Below, one piece after another: positions 49,183 through 62,721 of a stretch of DNA of 64,000 nt; positions within the stretch are counted from its first letter, which is position 1, and every line of letters begins with the position of its first letter. The stretch is taken from positions 4,340,001 through 4,404,000 of the forward strand of contig JAHRBC010000005.1 of assembly GCA_022702545.1 (NCBI GenBank), read 5' to 3'. The notes under the pieces are model-generated. The model made no database searches and had not been told where the DNA came from. It worked only from the letters and a program-made list of their open reading frames with translations. The DNA is from Phycomyces nitens. Taxonomy: Eukaryota; Mucoromycota; Mucoromycetes; Mucorales; Phycomycetaceae. The translations under genes were made by a program, and so were the position numbers.

Positions 49183-52100
49183 TTATTTTTCCGGCTTCAG
49201 TCTTCCCATACTCAGCATTTGGGCAGATTGAGGAGAGAACTTCTTGATAGCTGTGATGAGATCAGGGAACCTCAATGGCTTTGTAACATATTCATCCTAT
49301 ATCAGTCAAACAAAGCCCAAATAAATCAATAAATCCACAGTTAATTGTCTCGAATAGAGCTGTCCACTAACCATTCCAGCCTGCAAACATTTCTCTCGAT
49401 CACCAATCATGGCATGTGCGGTCAATGCAATAATAGGCACATGTGTGTCCTTGTTGGATGCTCGTTCAGACTCACGAATGCGTTGCGTAGCCTCAAATCC
49501 ACCCATGATAGGCATCTGTACATCCATAAGAATCAGATCGTAAGATCCATTCTCAAATGCTTCCAAAGCCAATTTTCCATTCGACACAATCTTCACATTA
49601 TGGCCAAACTTTTCAAGAATTCGGACAGCCAGTTTCTGGTTCACGATATTGTCTTCGGCCAACAGAATGTCCAAAGGAACCTCCTTTGTTGAATCACTCG
49701 GAAGAGCAGCATGGGTCTCCAAAGCAGGCAAGAGAACATGGACTAGATCGGCCAGGTTTGTAGGAGCACTAATGTACCCTGTAACTCCAAGATCAATACA
49801 GAGCTTCATATTGATGTGCTGAGTATCGGGTGCAATCAAGACAATGGGTGTGTATCGCAGATGGACAGCCTCGCGTACTTTCTCGGCATAAACCATCTTG
49901 TCCACAATAACGGTATCAAAAAAGGGTGCGTATCGAGTGCGTGAGGCAGCAGCATTGATAGTATCGGTAAGTTCATCCACATTCTTCACACGAACTGGGC
50001 GAAGGCCAATGTTTTCTATAGCCTTTGTAACTCCAGTCTGGTCGTTCATCGTGTCAAGATAAAGGATACTGCGACCCTTGAAGCGAGACATCTTTTCCAT
50101 GATATCAGAATCGTTCATCTTGAATTGACGGAACTTGATCGTAAAGAAGAACTGGGAACCACGGCCATAAGTAGACTCTACCCACAGATCTCCACCCATT
50201 AATCGGACAAGGTGTCTGGAGATCGATAAGCCAAGACCAGTTCCACCATACTCACGACTGAATAGATATAATGCACAGAAAGATCATATCCAATTAATAT
50301 TTTTACTTGACCAAAAGCCCAGATACTTACGTAGTACTTCCATCGGCTTGACAAAAGGTGTCAAAGATTACGTTGAGCTTGTCTTCCTGAATACCGATAC
50401 CAGTGTCGCTTACACACATTTGAACCAGTACATAGTCATCCTCGACCATCTTCACCTTGGTCTCCAAAACAACTTCACCACGAGTAGTAAACTTGATTGC
50501 ATTTCCAATCAAGTTAGTAATCACTTGTCTAAGACGGAGAGGATCACCGATAACTTGGTCAGGGATCAAACTCTCGACATTATAGATCAAGTCCAGTTTC
50601 TTTTGGTTAGCCTTGACGGCCAATGTCTTGAGTACTCCAAAGATTGCCGAGCGCAAGGAAAATGGAATGGTCTCGATTGTCATCCTACCGGCCTCAATCT
50701 TTGAGATATCCAAAATATCGTCAATGATGGTGAGCAAATTGTTAGCCAGGTTGGAAACAATCATCAAATTCTCTCTCTGTTGGCGTGTCAATTCAGTCTC
50801 CAGTGTCAGCGAAGTCATTCCAATAATGCCGTTCATGGGTGTTCGGATTTCATGACTCATGTTGGCCAAGAACTCACTCTTTGATCTGTTGGCAAGCTCG
50901 GCTGCTTCTCTAGCCAGTCTGTTCTTTTGGATAGCATCTCGGAGCGAGCTAACCATCTGGTTGATCTTGGTCTTGAGTGAATCCATCTCTCCAGAAGCCT
51001 CTACGGTAATCAAACGAGAAAAGTCGTTTTCAGTAGCTGCAGCAGAAATCTGAGCAAATGCACGGACTTGAGTGGTAAGGTTTGTTGCCATGGTATTGAC
51101 ATTGCTCGTGATCTGGCGCCAAACACCCTCGACGTCCATAACCTGGGCTTGGACGCCAAGTTTTCCCTCTGTGCCTACTTCCATTGCCACGCGTGTCACT
51201 TCAGATGCAAATGAACTCAATTGATCGACCATGGTATTAATTGTATTTTTCAATTCTGCAATTTCACCATGGACTTCAACCTCAATCTTCTTGGAGAGAT
51301 CTCCTTGAGCCACGGCCTTGCATACTGCTGCAATTGCACGAAGTTGGTCGGTCAGGTTTCCGGCCATCAAATTAACATTGTCAGTCAAGTCTTTCCATGT
51401 GCCGTCTACACCAGCAATCGTAGCCTGACCACCCAAGATACCCTCTGTACCAACTTCTCTTGCTACACGTGTAACTTCAGCTGCAAATACACGCAATTGA
51501 TCTACCATTGAATTAACGGTTTCTTTGAGCTGTAGAATTTCTCCTTGGACTTCAACTACAATCTTTCGTGATAAATCTCCTCGTGCAACTGCTGTTGTAA
51601 CAGCAGCAATACTTCGAACTTGGGTTGTAAGGTTTCCAGCCATCATGTTGACATTATCGGTAAGATCCTTCCAGGTGCCTGCTACACCTTCTACAGTAGC
51701 CTGACCACCTAGTTTTCCTTCAGTTCCTACTTCTCTGGCTACACGAGTAACCTCGGATGCAAATACACGCAATTGATCAACCATGGAATTGACTGTGATC
51801 TTTAGGTCTTGTATCTCTCCTTGAGTTTCTACTTCAATTTTCTTTGAGAGATCTCCATTGGCGACTGCCTTTGTAACTTCGGCAATAGATCGAACTTGGG
51901 TGGTAAGGTTGGCCGCCATGATATTCACATTATATGTCAGATCTGACCATGTACCAGCTACACCTTGTACCACAGCCTGTCCTCCAAGCTTTCCTTCCGT
52001 GCCTACTTCTTTGGACACACGAGTAACTTCGGATGCAAATACACGTAGTTGGTCAACCATGCTATTTACAATATTTTTTAAGTCCAATATTTCTCCCTGT

Positions 52101-55100
52101 GTCTCAACATCGATTTTCTTTGATAAATCTCCGTTTGCAACAGCCTTGGTTACTTCCGCAATGGATCGAACTTGAGTAGTAAGATTGGCAGCCATGATGT
52201 TCACGTTATCTGTCAAATCAGACCAAGTTCCAGCTACGCCTTGGACAGTTGCCTGTCCTCCCAGTTTTCCTTCAGTTCCAACTTCTTTGGACACTCGAGT
52301 AACTTCGGAAGCAAAGATTCGCAGGAAATCTACCATGTTATTGACTGTATTCTTCAATTCAGCAATCTCGCCACCACTTTCGACAGCAATCTTCTTTGAC
52401 AGATCTCCATTGGCCACTGCCTTGGTAACTTCAGCAATCGATCTCACCTGGTCTGTCAAATTTGCGGCCATGATGTTTACATTGTCGGTCAGGTCAAACC
52501 AAGTGCCAGCAACGCCTTCGACAACAGCCTGTCCGCCTAATTTTCCTTCAGTACCGACCTCCTTCGCCACACGGGTTACTTCAGACGCAAATATCCGAAG
52601 CGAGTCGACCATGTCATTCACAATATTCTTCAACTCTGCAATCTCACCACCACTCTCGACCACAATCTTTTTGGAAAGATCTCCATTCGCTACTGCCCTG
52701 GTTACTTCTGCAATTGAGCGAACCTGGTTGGTGAGATTGGCGGCCATGATGTTTACATTGTCGGTAAGATCAAGCCATGTACCAGCAACACCGTCCACAG
52801 TCGCTTGTCCGCCTAATCTACCTTCTGTGCCGACTTCTTTCGAGACACGAGTAACTTCAGATGCAAATATACGCAACTGATCTACCATGGAATTGACGGT
52901 AAGCTTTAGATCAAGGATCTCACCACGCGTTTCGACATCGATCTTTTTGGATAAATCTCCGTGAGCAACTGCTTTAGTAACTTGGGCAATACTTCTGACT
53001 TGGGTGGTAAGATTTGCAGCCATAATATTGACATTGTCAGTCAGGTCAAACCAAGTACCCGCAACGCCTCGAACGACAGCCTGGCCACCTAACTTTCCAT
53101 CTGTACCGACTTCTCTTGCCACACGAGTAACCTCTGATGCAAACACACGTAGTTGATCCACCATGTTGTTAACAGTATTTTTCAATTCTGCGATTTCTCC
53201 ACCACTCTCGACTTCAATCTTTTTGGACAGATCTCCGTTGGCGACTGCAATGGTGACTTCGGCAATACTTCGTACTTGGTTGGTAAGGTTCGCAGCCATG
53301 ATATTAACATTATCTGTCAAGTCGGACCAGGTGCCTGCAACTCCTTGAACCGTAGCTTGACCACCTAGTTTTCCTTCTGTACCGACTTCCTTGGACACTC
53401 GAGTAACTTCAGAAGCAAAAATCCGCAAGAAATCCACCATGTTGTTGACCGTGTTCTTCAACTCTGCAATTTCTCCACCACTCTCGACTTCAATCTTTTT
53501 GGATAGATCTCCATTGGCTACAGCAATCGTAACCTCGGCAATGCTTCGGACTTGATTGGTAAGATTGGCGGCCATAATGTTAACGTTGTCTGTTAAATCA
53601 GACCAGGTACCGGCAACCCCTTGAACCTTGGCCTGACCACCTAGTTTTCCTTCGGTACCTACTTCTTTAGATACACGAGTAACCTCAGAAGCAAAGATAC
53701 GCAAAAAGTCCACCATGTTATTCACAGTATTTTTCAATTCTGCGATTTCTCCACCACTCTCGACTTCAATCTTTTTGGATAGATCTCCGTTGGCGACTGC
53801 AATGGTGACTTCGGCAATACTTCGTACTTGGTTGGTAAGGTTCGCAGCCATGATATTAACATTATCTGTCAAGTCGGACCAGGTGCCTGCAACTCCTTGA
53901 ACCGTAGCTTGACCACCTAGTTTTCCCTCTGTACCGACTTCTTTGGACACTCGAGTAACTTCAGAAGCAAAAATCCGCAAGAAATCCACCATGTTATTGA
54001 CAGTATTTTTCAATTCAGCAATTTCTCCACCACTCTCGACTTCAATCTTTTTGGATAGATCTCCATTAGCTACAGCAATCGTAACTTCGGCAATAGATCG
54101 AACTTGGGTCGTGAGATTGGCGGCCATGATATTGACATTGTCCGTAAGGTCGGACCAAGTTCCTGCTACTCCCTGTACTTTGGCTTGACCACCCAACTTT
54201 CCTTCTGTACCGACTTCCTTGGATACTCGAGTAACTTCAGAAGCAAAGATCCGCAAGAAATCAACCATGTTATTGACAGTGTTTTTCAACTCTGCTATTT
54301 CTCCGCCACTCTCGACTTCGATTTTCTTGGACAGATCGCCATTGGCAACCGCAATGGTAACTTCGGCAATTGATCGAACCTGCGTTGTGAGGTTGGCAGC
54401 CATGATGTTCACATTGTCAGTGAGATCAGACCATGTGCCAGCAACACCTTGAACCACAGCCTGGCCGCCGAGTTTTCCTTCTGTTCCGACCTCTTTGGAC
54501 ACGCGAGTAACTTCAGAGGCAAAGATACGCAAGAAATCCACCATGTTGTTGACAATGTTCTTTAGCTCCAAGATTTCTCCACCACTTTCTACTTCGATCT
54601 TCTTGGACAGATCTCCATTCGCTACAGCTTTAGTAACCTCTGCGATTGAGCGGACCTGGGTAGTGAGATTTGCGGCCATAATGTTTACATTGTCAGTAAG
54701 ATCAGACCAGGTACCGGCAACTCCTTGCACCTTGGCTTGACCACCCAGTTTTCCCTCTGTACCGACTTCTTTAGATACACGAGTAACCTCAGAAGCAAAG
54801 ATACGCAAAAAGTCCACCATATTATTCACAGTATTTTTCAATTCTGCGATTTCTCCACCACTCTCAACTTCAATCTTCTTGGACAGATCGCCATTGGCGA
54901 CTGCAATGGTAACCTCGGCAATACTTCGGACTTGGGTCGTTAGATTGGCTGCCATGATGTTTACATTATCAGTGAGGTCAGACCATGTGCCTGCTACACC
55001 CTGAACCACTGCTTGGCCGCCTAGTTTTCCTTCTGTGCCTACTTCTTTGGACACACGAGTAACTTCAGAAGCAAATATACGCAGGAAATCCACCATGTTG

Positions 55101-58100
55101 TTGACAATATTCTTTAACTCTAGAATTTCTCCGCCACTCTCTACTTCGATCTTCTTGGACAAGTCTCCATTCGCTACAGCCTTTGTGACTTCGGCAATTG
55201 ATCGAACTTGAGTTGTCAAGTTGGCAGCCATAATGTTTACATTGTCAGTAAGATCAGACCATGTACCGGCAACTCCTTGCACCTTGGCTTGACCACCTAG
55301 TTTTCCTTCAGTGCCTACTTCTTTAGATACACGGGTAACTTCAGAGGCGAAAATCCGCAAGAAATCCACCATGTTATTGACTGTGTTCTTCAACTCTGCG
55401 ATTTCTCCACCACTCTCAACTTCAATCTTCTTGGAAAGATCGCCATTAGCTACAGCTATGGTAACCTCGGCTATACTTCGGACTTGGGTCGTTAGATTGG
55501 CTGCCATGATATTGACATTGTCAGTGAGATCAGACCATGTGCCAGCCACGCCCTGAACTACTGCCTGACCACCTAGTTTTCCTTCGGTGCCTACTTCTTT
55601 AGATACACGGGTAACCTCTGAAGCAAAAATCCGCAAGAAATCCACCATGTTGTTGACTGTATTTTTCAACTCTGCGATTTCTCCACCACTCTCGACTTCA
55701 ATCTTCTTGGACAGATCGCCATTGGCGACTGCAATGGTAACTTCGGCTATACTTCGGACTTGGGTTGTAAGATTGGCTGCCATGATGTTTACATTGTCAG
55801 TGAGGTCAGACCATGTGCCTGCCACACCCTGAACCACTGCTTGGCCGCCTAGTTTTCCTTCTGTGCCTACTTCTTTGGACACGCGAGTAACTTCAGAAGC
55901 AAAGATACGCAGGAAATCCACCATGTTGTTGACAATGTTTTTTAATTCCAGAATTTCTCCACCACTCTCTACTTCGATCTTCTTGGACAAGTCTCCATTT
56001 GCGACGGCCTTTGTAACCTCTGCAATAGAGCGAACCTGGGTGGTAAGATTGGCAGCCATCATATTGACGTTATCAGTTAGATCAAGCCATGTTCCTGCCA
56101 CGCCTTCTACTGTTGCCTGCCCTCCGAGTTTTCCTTCGGTGCCGACTTCTTTGGACACACGAGTGACTTCAGAGGCAAACACATTAAGCTGATCGACCAT
56201 GTTATTGACAGTGTTCTTGAGATCCTGAATCTCTCCCTGTGTTTCGACTTCGATTTTCTTTGAAAGGTCTCCTTTGGCAACTGCCTTTGTGACCTCGGCA
56301 ATCGACCGTACCTGAGTTGTGAGATTGGCAGCCATGGTGTTGACATTGTCCGTCAGATCCTTCCAAGTTCCACTGACATTGTGTACGACGGCTTCACCGC
56401 CCAACTTTCCTTCTGTGCCGACCTCTCTGGCCACACGGGTGACTTCAGAAGCAAATACTCGTAGTTGGTCAACCATGTTATTGACAGTGTTCTTGAGGTC
56501 CAAAATTTCTCCTTGTGTTTCAACGTCAATCTTCTTTGATAGGTCACCAAGGGCAACAGCCTTTGTGACCTCTGCAATCGACCGTACTTGAGTTGTGAGA
56601 TTGGCAGCCATGGTGTTGACATTGTCGGTCAGGTCCATCCATGTGCCATCGATATCTTTAACGACAGCCTGTCCGCCCAGCTTTCCTTCTACACCTACTT
56701 CGAGTGATACTCTTCTGACCTCGGCAGAGAAGCGAGTCAGTTGATCGACCTAACGTGCCAATCGAAAAAAAAGAAAAGAAAAAAAAAGTGTTTAGTCTCT
56801 AGAGGTGTATAGATCAAGTATCAGAGGCCAAATAGGCTTATGAAATACCATTCTATTCATTGTCTTTTTGAGATCCAGGATCTCTCCTTGGGCATTTATG
56901 GTGACCTTTTTGGTTAGATCTCCTCTGGCTACGGCTGTGGCTACCATTGAAATGTCTCGTACTTGAACAGTGACCTTGGACGACATCATGTTGACATTAT
57001 CTATCATATCCTTCCATGTTCCTCCAACATCCTTTACTATTGCCTGAGATCCCAAGATGCCTTCTGAACCAAGCTCAGAAGACACACGAGTAACCTCGGT
57101 TGCAAAATTTGACAACTAGAAAACCGAGGATTAAAATTTGGTGGGCGTACGAATAGAATACGACAGAACATTAACAATAATAATCATAATAATAATAATA
57201 ATCGAGAATTTCCCCGCACAGAAATGATAAGCATAGGCACATCGACCACCACCACCACCAACAACAATATATAATAAAGACATACCTGATCTACCATGGT
57301 GTTGATTGTATTCTTGAGGTCGAGCATTTCTCCCTTGACATTCACAGTGACTTTTTTGGTGAGATTTCCTTTGGCGATTGCAGTAGAGACATCGGCAATA
57401 TCTCGGACTTGCTCGACGTGATTCCGGGTCATATTGTTGAGGTTTGTTACGATGCTGTACCAGGCGCCCTTCATGTCAGGGCCGCATTGGGTCTGCACGC
57501 CGAGTTTGCCATTTACACCGGTTTCATGGATGACGTGCAGCACACTGTCAGAGAGTCGTTTAAGTTGGTCGGCCATTGCGTTGATTGTGTTTTTGAGATT
57601 CGATTGAAGAGGACTTGTTGTGGTTGTATTTGAATGTTGACATGTGATGCGTTGGTCAAGTTCTCCTGTCATTATAGCAGCTGCAACCTGAATAGTCTGT
57701 TGAACACATGAAGAACAGACCTCAGTTGGATGTGTAGGGGTTGGGATTATTGGTAGATTTGGGTGGAGAGAGATGTCGTTGATTGGAAGGGATTCAATGA
57801 CGGCATTGGAGAGAGTAGAGAGATTATCTTCGGGGGTGTTTTCTGAAGAGGACTTGTTTGATGTGGATGGTTTTGTTGTTTTTGGGGCTAACTGCTGTTG
57901 GTGTTTGAGGGCTACTTTGTAACGCAGGTTGTCTGTCTCGAGACGCAATTGCCGCTGGGCAATGGATTGAAGGGCTTTGTCAATTGCCTTTACTAGGTCT
58001 GCTTGTGCTGGGTCGAGTTGGTCTGTAGACTGTGCTGGACAGGCGTCAAAGTTGCCACTGTCGAGAGAGAGGACAGCCTGTCGGATGTGATGGAGAGCCG

Positions 58101-58188
58101 AGAGGGACATGAGGGTTAAAGGAGTATCTTTTTTGAGACAGGATTTTTTAGTGAATTGTAGTGAGTGGCTGGTGGAGGCGCGTTTCAT
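49183..58188 (-). CDS. nik1: Group III hybrid histidine kinase with a giant HAMP array (Nik1/Os-1 type)
   Basis: Five exons: 58188-57286, 57115-56849, 56749-50331, 50257-49372, 49296-49183; 2862 residues. No membrane span is seen, as usual for this cytosolic osmosensor class, which feeds the HOG MAP-kinase relay and is the target of fludioxonil-type fungicides. A poorly conserved N terminus is followed by about 24 HAMP-type repeats: two in exon 1, one in exon 2, 21 in exon 3. Each is 92 residues with a GDLSKKI...[10 protein letters not shown] core. Then come the H-box [12 protein letters not shown] with phospho-acceptor His2356, the N-box ([14 protein letters not shown]), G1 (DTGIGI), G2 (GGTGLGLSI) and a receiver with Asp2775 in LMDVQMP and a TKP lysine. 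Known relatives carry roughly five to nine repeats. Start at 58188, since the track-level start at 58194 is GTG. Confidence 0.95.
50842..56638 (-). repeat. Coding tandem array, 21 HAMP units of 276 bp
   Basis: Repeats of exactly 276 bp (92 codons) without frame breaks. The units at about 53051-56086 are nearly identical, while those at both ends are more diverged, the usual pattern of expansion from the middle. Two unit types alternate there ([16 protein letters not shown] and TIAV/AELKNTV/QAKV), giving a 552-bp higher-order period. For example 53163-53348 and 53715-53900 are nearly the same sequence. Confidence 0.95.
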
Positions 58189-60629
58189 AACCACGCTGGT
58201 CGTGTGAGCAGATTCAAGGACGACAGCGACAACAGCGACAACAACAGTAGCAAGTAAAAGAAAAAAGAGGAAAAAAAAAAAAAGAGAGAGAAGGGGAAGG
58301 AGGAGGGGAGGACGGAGATGATTATTAAATAAAGAGGCCTTTGATATTATTATTATTTTTTGAATATAAGAATTATCAGTGTTATTATTATTATTATTAT
58401 TATTAGTTTTATTATTATTGGTATAATTTGTATTATATATTATTTATATAACAGGTGTGTAATTATGATTGTGAGTGTATTACCAGTAATTTATGCTTGC
58501 TGCTTAACTATCATTAAAGAGCAAAATAGAAAAAGAAAAAAAAAAACTTCTAATTTTAGAAGGTTTTTTATTTTTATTTTATTTTTTGAAACCAATATGA
58601 AACCGCCTTTTTTGGGTGGTCATTTTGATAAAAAGCAAAATTTGCCAAAATACTGAATTCATCCGTATTGCATTGTTAAAAAGACTTTTAAAAGGTTATG
58701 CAAGATTAGCATTTTGCTATATAATATATATATATATATATATATAATATACTCTTTTTTATTTCCCCTTGGCATGTCTGGCAAGCACCAGTGCTGAAAG
58801 CAGGGCCCCCCAAAAAGAAGATGCGTTTAAGGAATCCAAGTCTCTTTTCCTTGCTAATTGAAAAGGCTGGTCCTTTCAAGGCTGCCAGGAAAGAGCTGGT
58901 AATCTTAAATGAACACCAAATAATGTTTACTGGCCTGCAAAATATATCAACACAAATAATCATGGGCACAGATCATCAGTAATGAGTTGATTCCCACTGA
59001 TCCACTTGTGATACATGTCACTGTACAATATAAAGAGATACAATAAAAGCTTCTTGGACTCACCAGTCTTATAAATCTCTAGTACAAGCAAAAATAGAGA
59101 AAGTAAAAGAAAGGAACCAAAGACTGTATCTAGTATTCTTACAGATATATTTGATTTGCAACTTTTATTTTTATTATTATATTTTTAAATCATTTTAAAT
59201 CACATATAATAAAATAATATAGCTAAAAATACAAGTGTCTTGAAACAAGATGCCCCCCCTGTATTATCATTATTTTGCCTTTTTCTTTTTTTTTTCTTTT
59301 AGAGAATGCCTTTCATGTATTGCTCTGACAACATTCTATACACAAACAACTCGCCATTTGTCATATTTCCATTTTTATAGTGATGTGTCGGAATCCCAAT
59401 TTAAGACAGCCCTTGTAACAAAAAGATCCTTTTTTTGGCAATGAATTATACTATATATATAAGAGTCTCTACTGTTTAGCTAATAATTCGCAAATTATTA
59501 ATGTATCTTTTCTCTCTTTCATTTTGTAGATATATTCTCATAGACATTGTCCAATCAAACACACATAACCAACTTAATTCACACACACACACACACACAC
59601 ACATACAAATGGTAGGTACTGATTGGATAAAATTCAATATGGATACGATAAGAACTCTCCAGTTAAAAAAATAAATACCAAAATGGTCCTCAAGACTGCT
59701 CTAGACACTTTTTTTTTTTTTGATAGATCTGTTGAAGGATATTTAGGGGTAAATGATTGTGGTGCTTTTAATAGACTGCAATTACCTGAGCTGTGCACAT
59801 TGGTTCAAACTCTTGATATGCATTTCTGTGTGTTGTTTAGTTGACAGTGCAATTGGTGGGCAACTGTATCTTTTCCCAAGAGTGTTTCTCTCTCTCTCTC
59901 TCATTCCAGAACCAAATAATAATAATAATAATAATAAGCATGTCTTTAAACTAGACAATATGATTCCAGGCATATAAGAATATTATAGCTTGGGGATTAT
60001 ATTTTTGCCATTGTTGGTGTTTTAGTATTTAATTTAATATTCTTGCTTATTAAAAAAAAAAAGAAGAGAGAAATATTTAATCAATCTGCTAATATTTAGC
60101 CTTTTGAAATCAGAAAACTGTATTAAATTACTCGACTTTTTCTAATTATTATTATCATAATTATCATTATTACCATTGTTTGGAATAAACTCTAGATTTG
60201 TTGGAAACAATGAAAATAAACGTGATAGAGGGGTACAATCTAAAGATTTCTTTCAAAAAAAAAAAAAAGAGACCGGATATGAACTCTTTATTGGCAGTTC
60301 TTGGAATGTTCAAGACAGACACTGGCCCATTCGATCTCTTAGAAGAAGAAGAAAGCAGATTATTCTGGTAGATTTACTAGGTTTTTTTTGGCAAAGACAT
60401 ATGAATAAAAAGACAACTGTTGTTTGGACTAGGCAGAACTATATCCAGACTGTGTATCTCTGACTGTCATCTGTCTATAAGCCATGGGTATCTAGTGAAC
60501 CTCTTGGTATAGAAGCGAGTAATTGGAGTGCCTACAGACCAACATTCATAAACAAAATCTTGGTTCTTTTCGTTCGATAATAATTAAATCCAGTTGTAAA
60601 GAGTCGAGAAATACCCGTTGTGATATTGC

Positions 60630-60663
<34 letters not shown>

Positions 60664-61288
60664 TGATTCATTTGCCAATCAATCTATCATTCTTTAACAA
60701 GACAAAAAGGTCATGATGATCAAGGGTGCCAGTCGTGGATATATTTCAAAGTTTGATTATTGTATTATTATGCATGATGATTGAGTACTGTGGATTTTCA
60801 TTATTATATAAGAGTAATAGTTGTCTAATGGCCAATTGGGCTATTTGTAGTGCTATTTTGCCTTTTTGATATTCCCTAGAGACTCGAGGCCTGGTTCCAA
60901 TAGAGTCCTACAAGAAATAAAAGGGAAAAAAACCAGTTGAATTTATTGTCGAGAGAATAAAAATATAAAAAGCTTCTTTGGCTGTCAGCCAATCAGAATC
61001 CAAATCCAAATATATTAATGAATTTATTGTATTGTAAAAATGTGTTTCTCATTTTGTCTTTTTTGGATCTACCGTTGGATTCCCAATTTGGACAAGGGGA
61101 AATTGCTGTACTCAAACAGTCGAATTCATCAAAAAGGCTGTTATCATTCCCCTTTTTTCTTTCTTCTTTTTTCTTGATGTCTGATTGGAGGCCGTCTTAC
61201 GCTCGGCTGACTTCCGACCTTTTCAACCATTTCCAACCATTTTCTCTCTTGCGCTTCTTCTTTCTTCTTTCCTCTATTTTTTTTCATT
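58189..61288. other. Intergenic, about 3.1 kb, microsatellite-rich
   Basis: No supported gene. Contains (TTA)n near 58384-58405, (TA)n at 58720-58750 and 60635-60662, (CA)n at 59581-59604, (AAT)n at 59916-59937 and pyrimidine-rich tracts at 61150-61285 ahead of the homeobox gene. Open frames up to 98 codons lack family features. Confidence 0.5.
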
Positions 61289-61754
61289 ATGAACATTATG
61301 AATTCCCCACCAGACAGCTACAAGGACGAAGACAAGAAACGTCAGAGTCTGCGCATCAAGAGCCATGAAGGTACTGATATATAATCAATCAGTCAATCAA
61401 ATATTGATCGTATTTCATTAGCACCTCTTGCTAAACCCAAGAGAAAGCGTATCTCTCCAGATCAGTTTAGAGTCCTGTCTGACCTCTTTGAAAAGACTGA
61501 TACTCCTAATTATGAGCTGCGAGAAAGAATGGCCAGTAGATTGAATATGACGAATCGTGAGGTGCAGGTAAATGATATATTAAATATATATAATTATAAT
61601 TATAATTATAATATAGTAATTAAATATAGAATTATAAATATCTGTTATATAATAATAATTATGAGCAAGAAAATTAAATACAATTAAATTCAATTCAATT
61701 TATAAATATATTTATTTATTTATTTATTATTATAATTTCATTCATATAAAAATA

Positions 61755-61790
<36 letters not shown>

Positions 61791-62230
61791 TGTATGTATA
61801 TACATATATATATATATACATATGCATTATAGATAAATATTATTATTATTATTATTATTATTTATAACACATCTTAATACTCGTACAGGTTTGGTTTCAA
61901 AACCGTAGAGCAAAGGCCACCCGTGCAAAGATCCTCGACAGTCCGCGTAGAATCAAGCACCGCCCAGATCCTCTGTGTGTCTACCCATATTCAAAACCCT
62001 TTCACCAAAAAACCCTAGAGGAAGATGAGCCTGAGCGCCTGTCTCCATGCAACACCTCTTGCTCCAGCCTATCTTCCATCGCCACCCCCACCTTCCACAT
62101 GTCACCAATCGATCTCCTTGCCACTGCAGCAGAGTATGTCCAGCGCTGCGACGATGAAAAGCGGCAGGCCCAAGAGGCAGCCCATCAGCGTCGATCAGAA
62201 GAATCGCGTAGTTGGAGGCCTTGGGTCTAA
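61289..62230 (+). CDS. Homeodomain transcription factor
   Basis: Exons 61289-61370, 61422-61567 and 61889-62230; 189 residues. The homeodomain spans about residues 32-90: KPKRKRISPDQF at the N-terminal arm, a helix-2 region LRERMASRLNMTNREVQ and the recognition helix VWFQNRRAK. Intron 2 splits the domain right before VWFQNRR, a common place in eukaryotes. No extra residues are present between helices 1 and 2, so it is the typical rather than the TALE class. The C-terminal part is Ser/Pro-rich and ends in a Gln/Arg-rich segment. Target genes are unknown. Intron 2 is unusually long here (321 nt) and is made of (GTAT)n, (TA)n and (ATT)n repeats. Confidence 0.92.
61568..61888 (+). repeat. Microsatellite-filled intron of the homeobox gene
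   Basis: 321 nt, mostly AT. Contains a (GTAT)n run at about 61763-61800, TATA runs and an (ATT)n run at 61840-61862. Repeat length is likely to vary between strains. Confidence 0.85.
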
Positions 62231-62721
62231 ACATAATGTATACGCATGTGTGTACTATAAAAAAATAATAATCAAAAAATGATGAACAGCTTTTCCATTC
62301 TCAATCCGTTCCTTTGTACATAGCCACGTGATTTTCTCCCAGATATTTTATAAGATATATATGTATATGTATATGTATATATACACATATTCTTATATAT
62401 ATATATATATTATATATTATATATTATATATTATATATTATATATATATTTTTATTTATATATAAAACAAATAAATAAACAATAATAACAAAAAGGCATT
62501 CGTCACACTCTATTTTTATTATTATTTTTCTGTATTTACAAATATTTACATGTAACACCTTTTATATAATATAAAAAAAAGCCACACACACATATATATA
62601 TATATTTTTCCTTTTCAAGAATAAATAACAATACAAATAATAATAATACTACAAATAATCATAATAATAATAATAAGACCTAGTAAATAATATTATTAAT
62701 ATCAAATAAATATATATAACA
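62231..62721. other. Intergenic, about 490 bp
   Basis: AT-rich with TATATATTA-type repeats at 62396-62460 and an AATAAT run at 62633-62680; no gene. Holds the homeobox 3' end and the promoter of the next gene. Confidence 0.5.

Noticed and set aside
51858..56591. Many plus-strand open frames of 60-230 codons opposite the kinase
   Set aside because: They recur every 276 bp and are the antisense shadow of the HAMP repeats; no independent motif.
61018..61368. 116-codon open frame overlapping homeobox exon 1
   Set aside because: Different frame from the homeodomain; pyrimidine-rich leader gives a Phe/Leu/Ser-rich spurious product.
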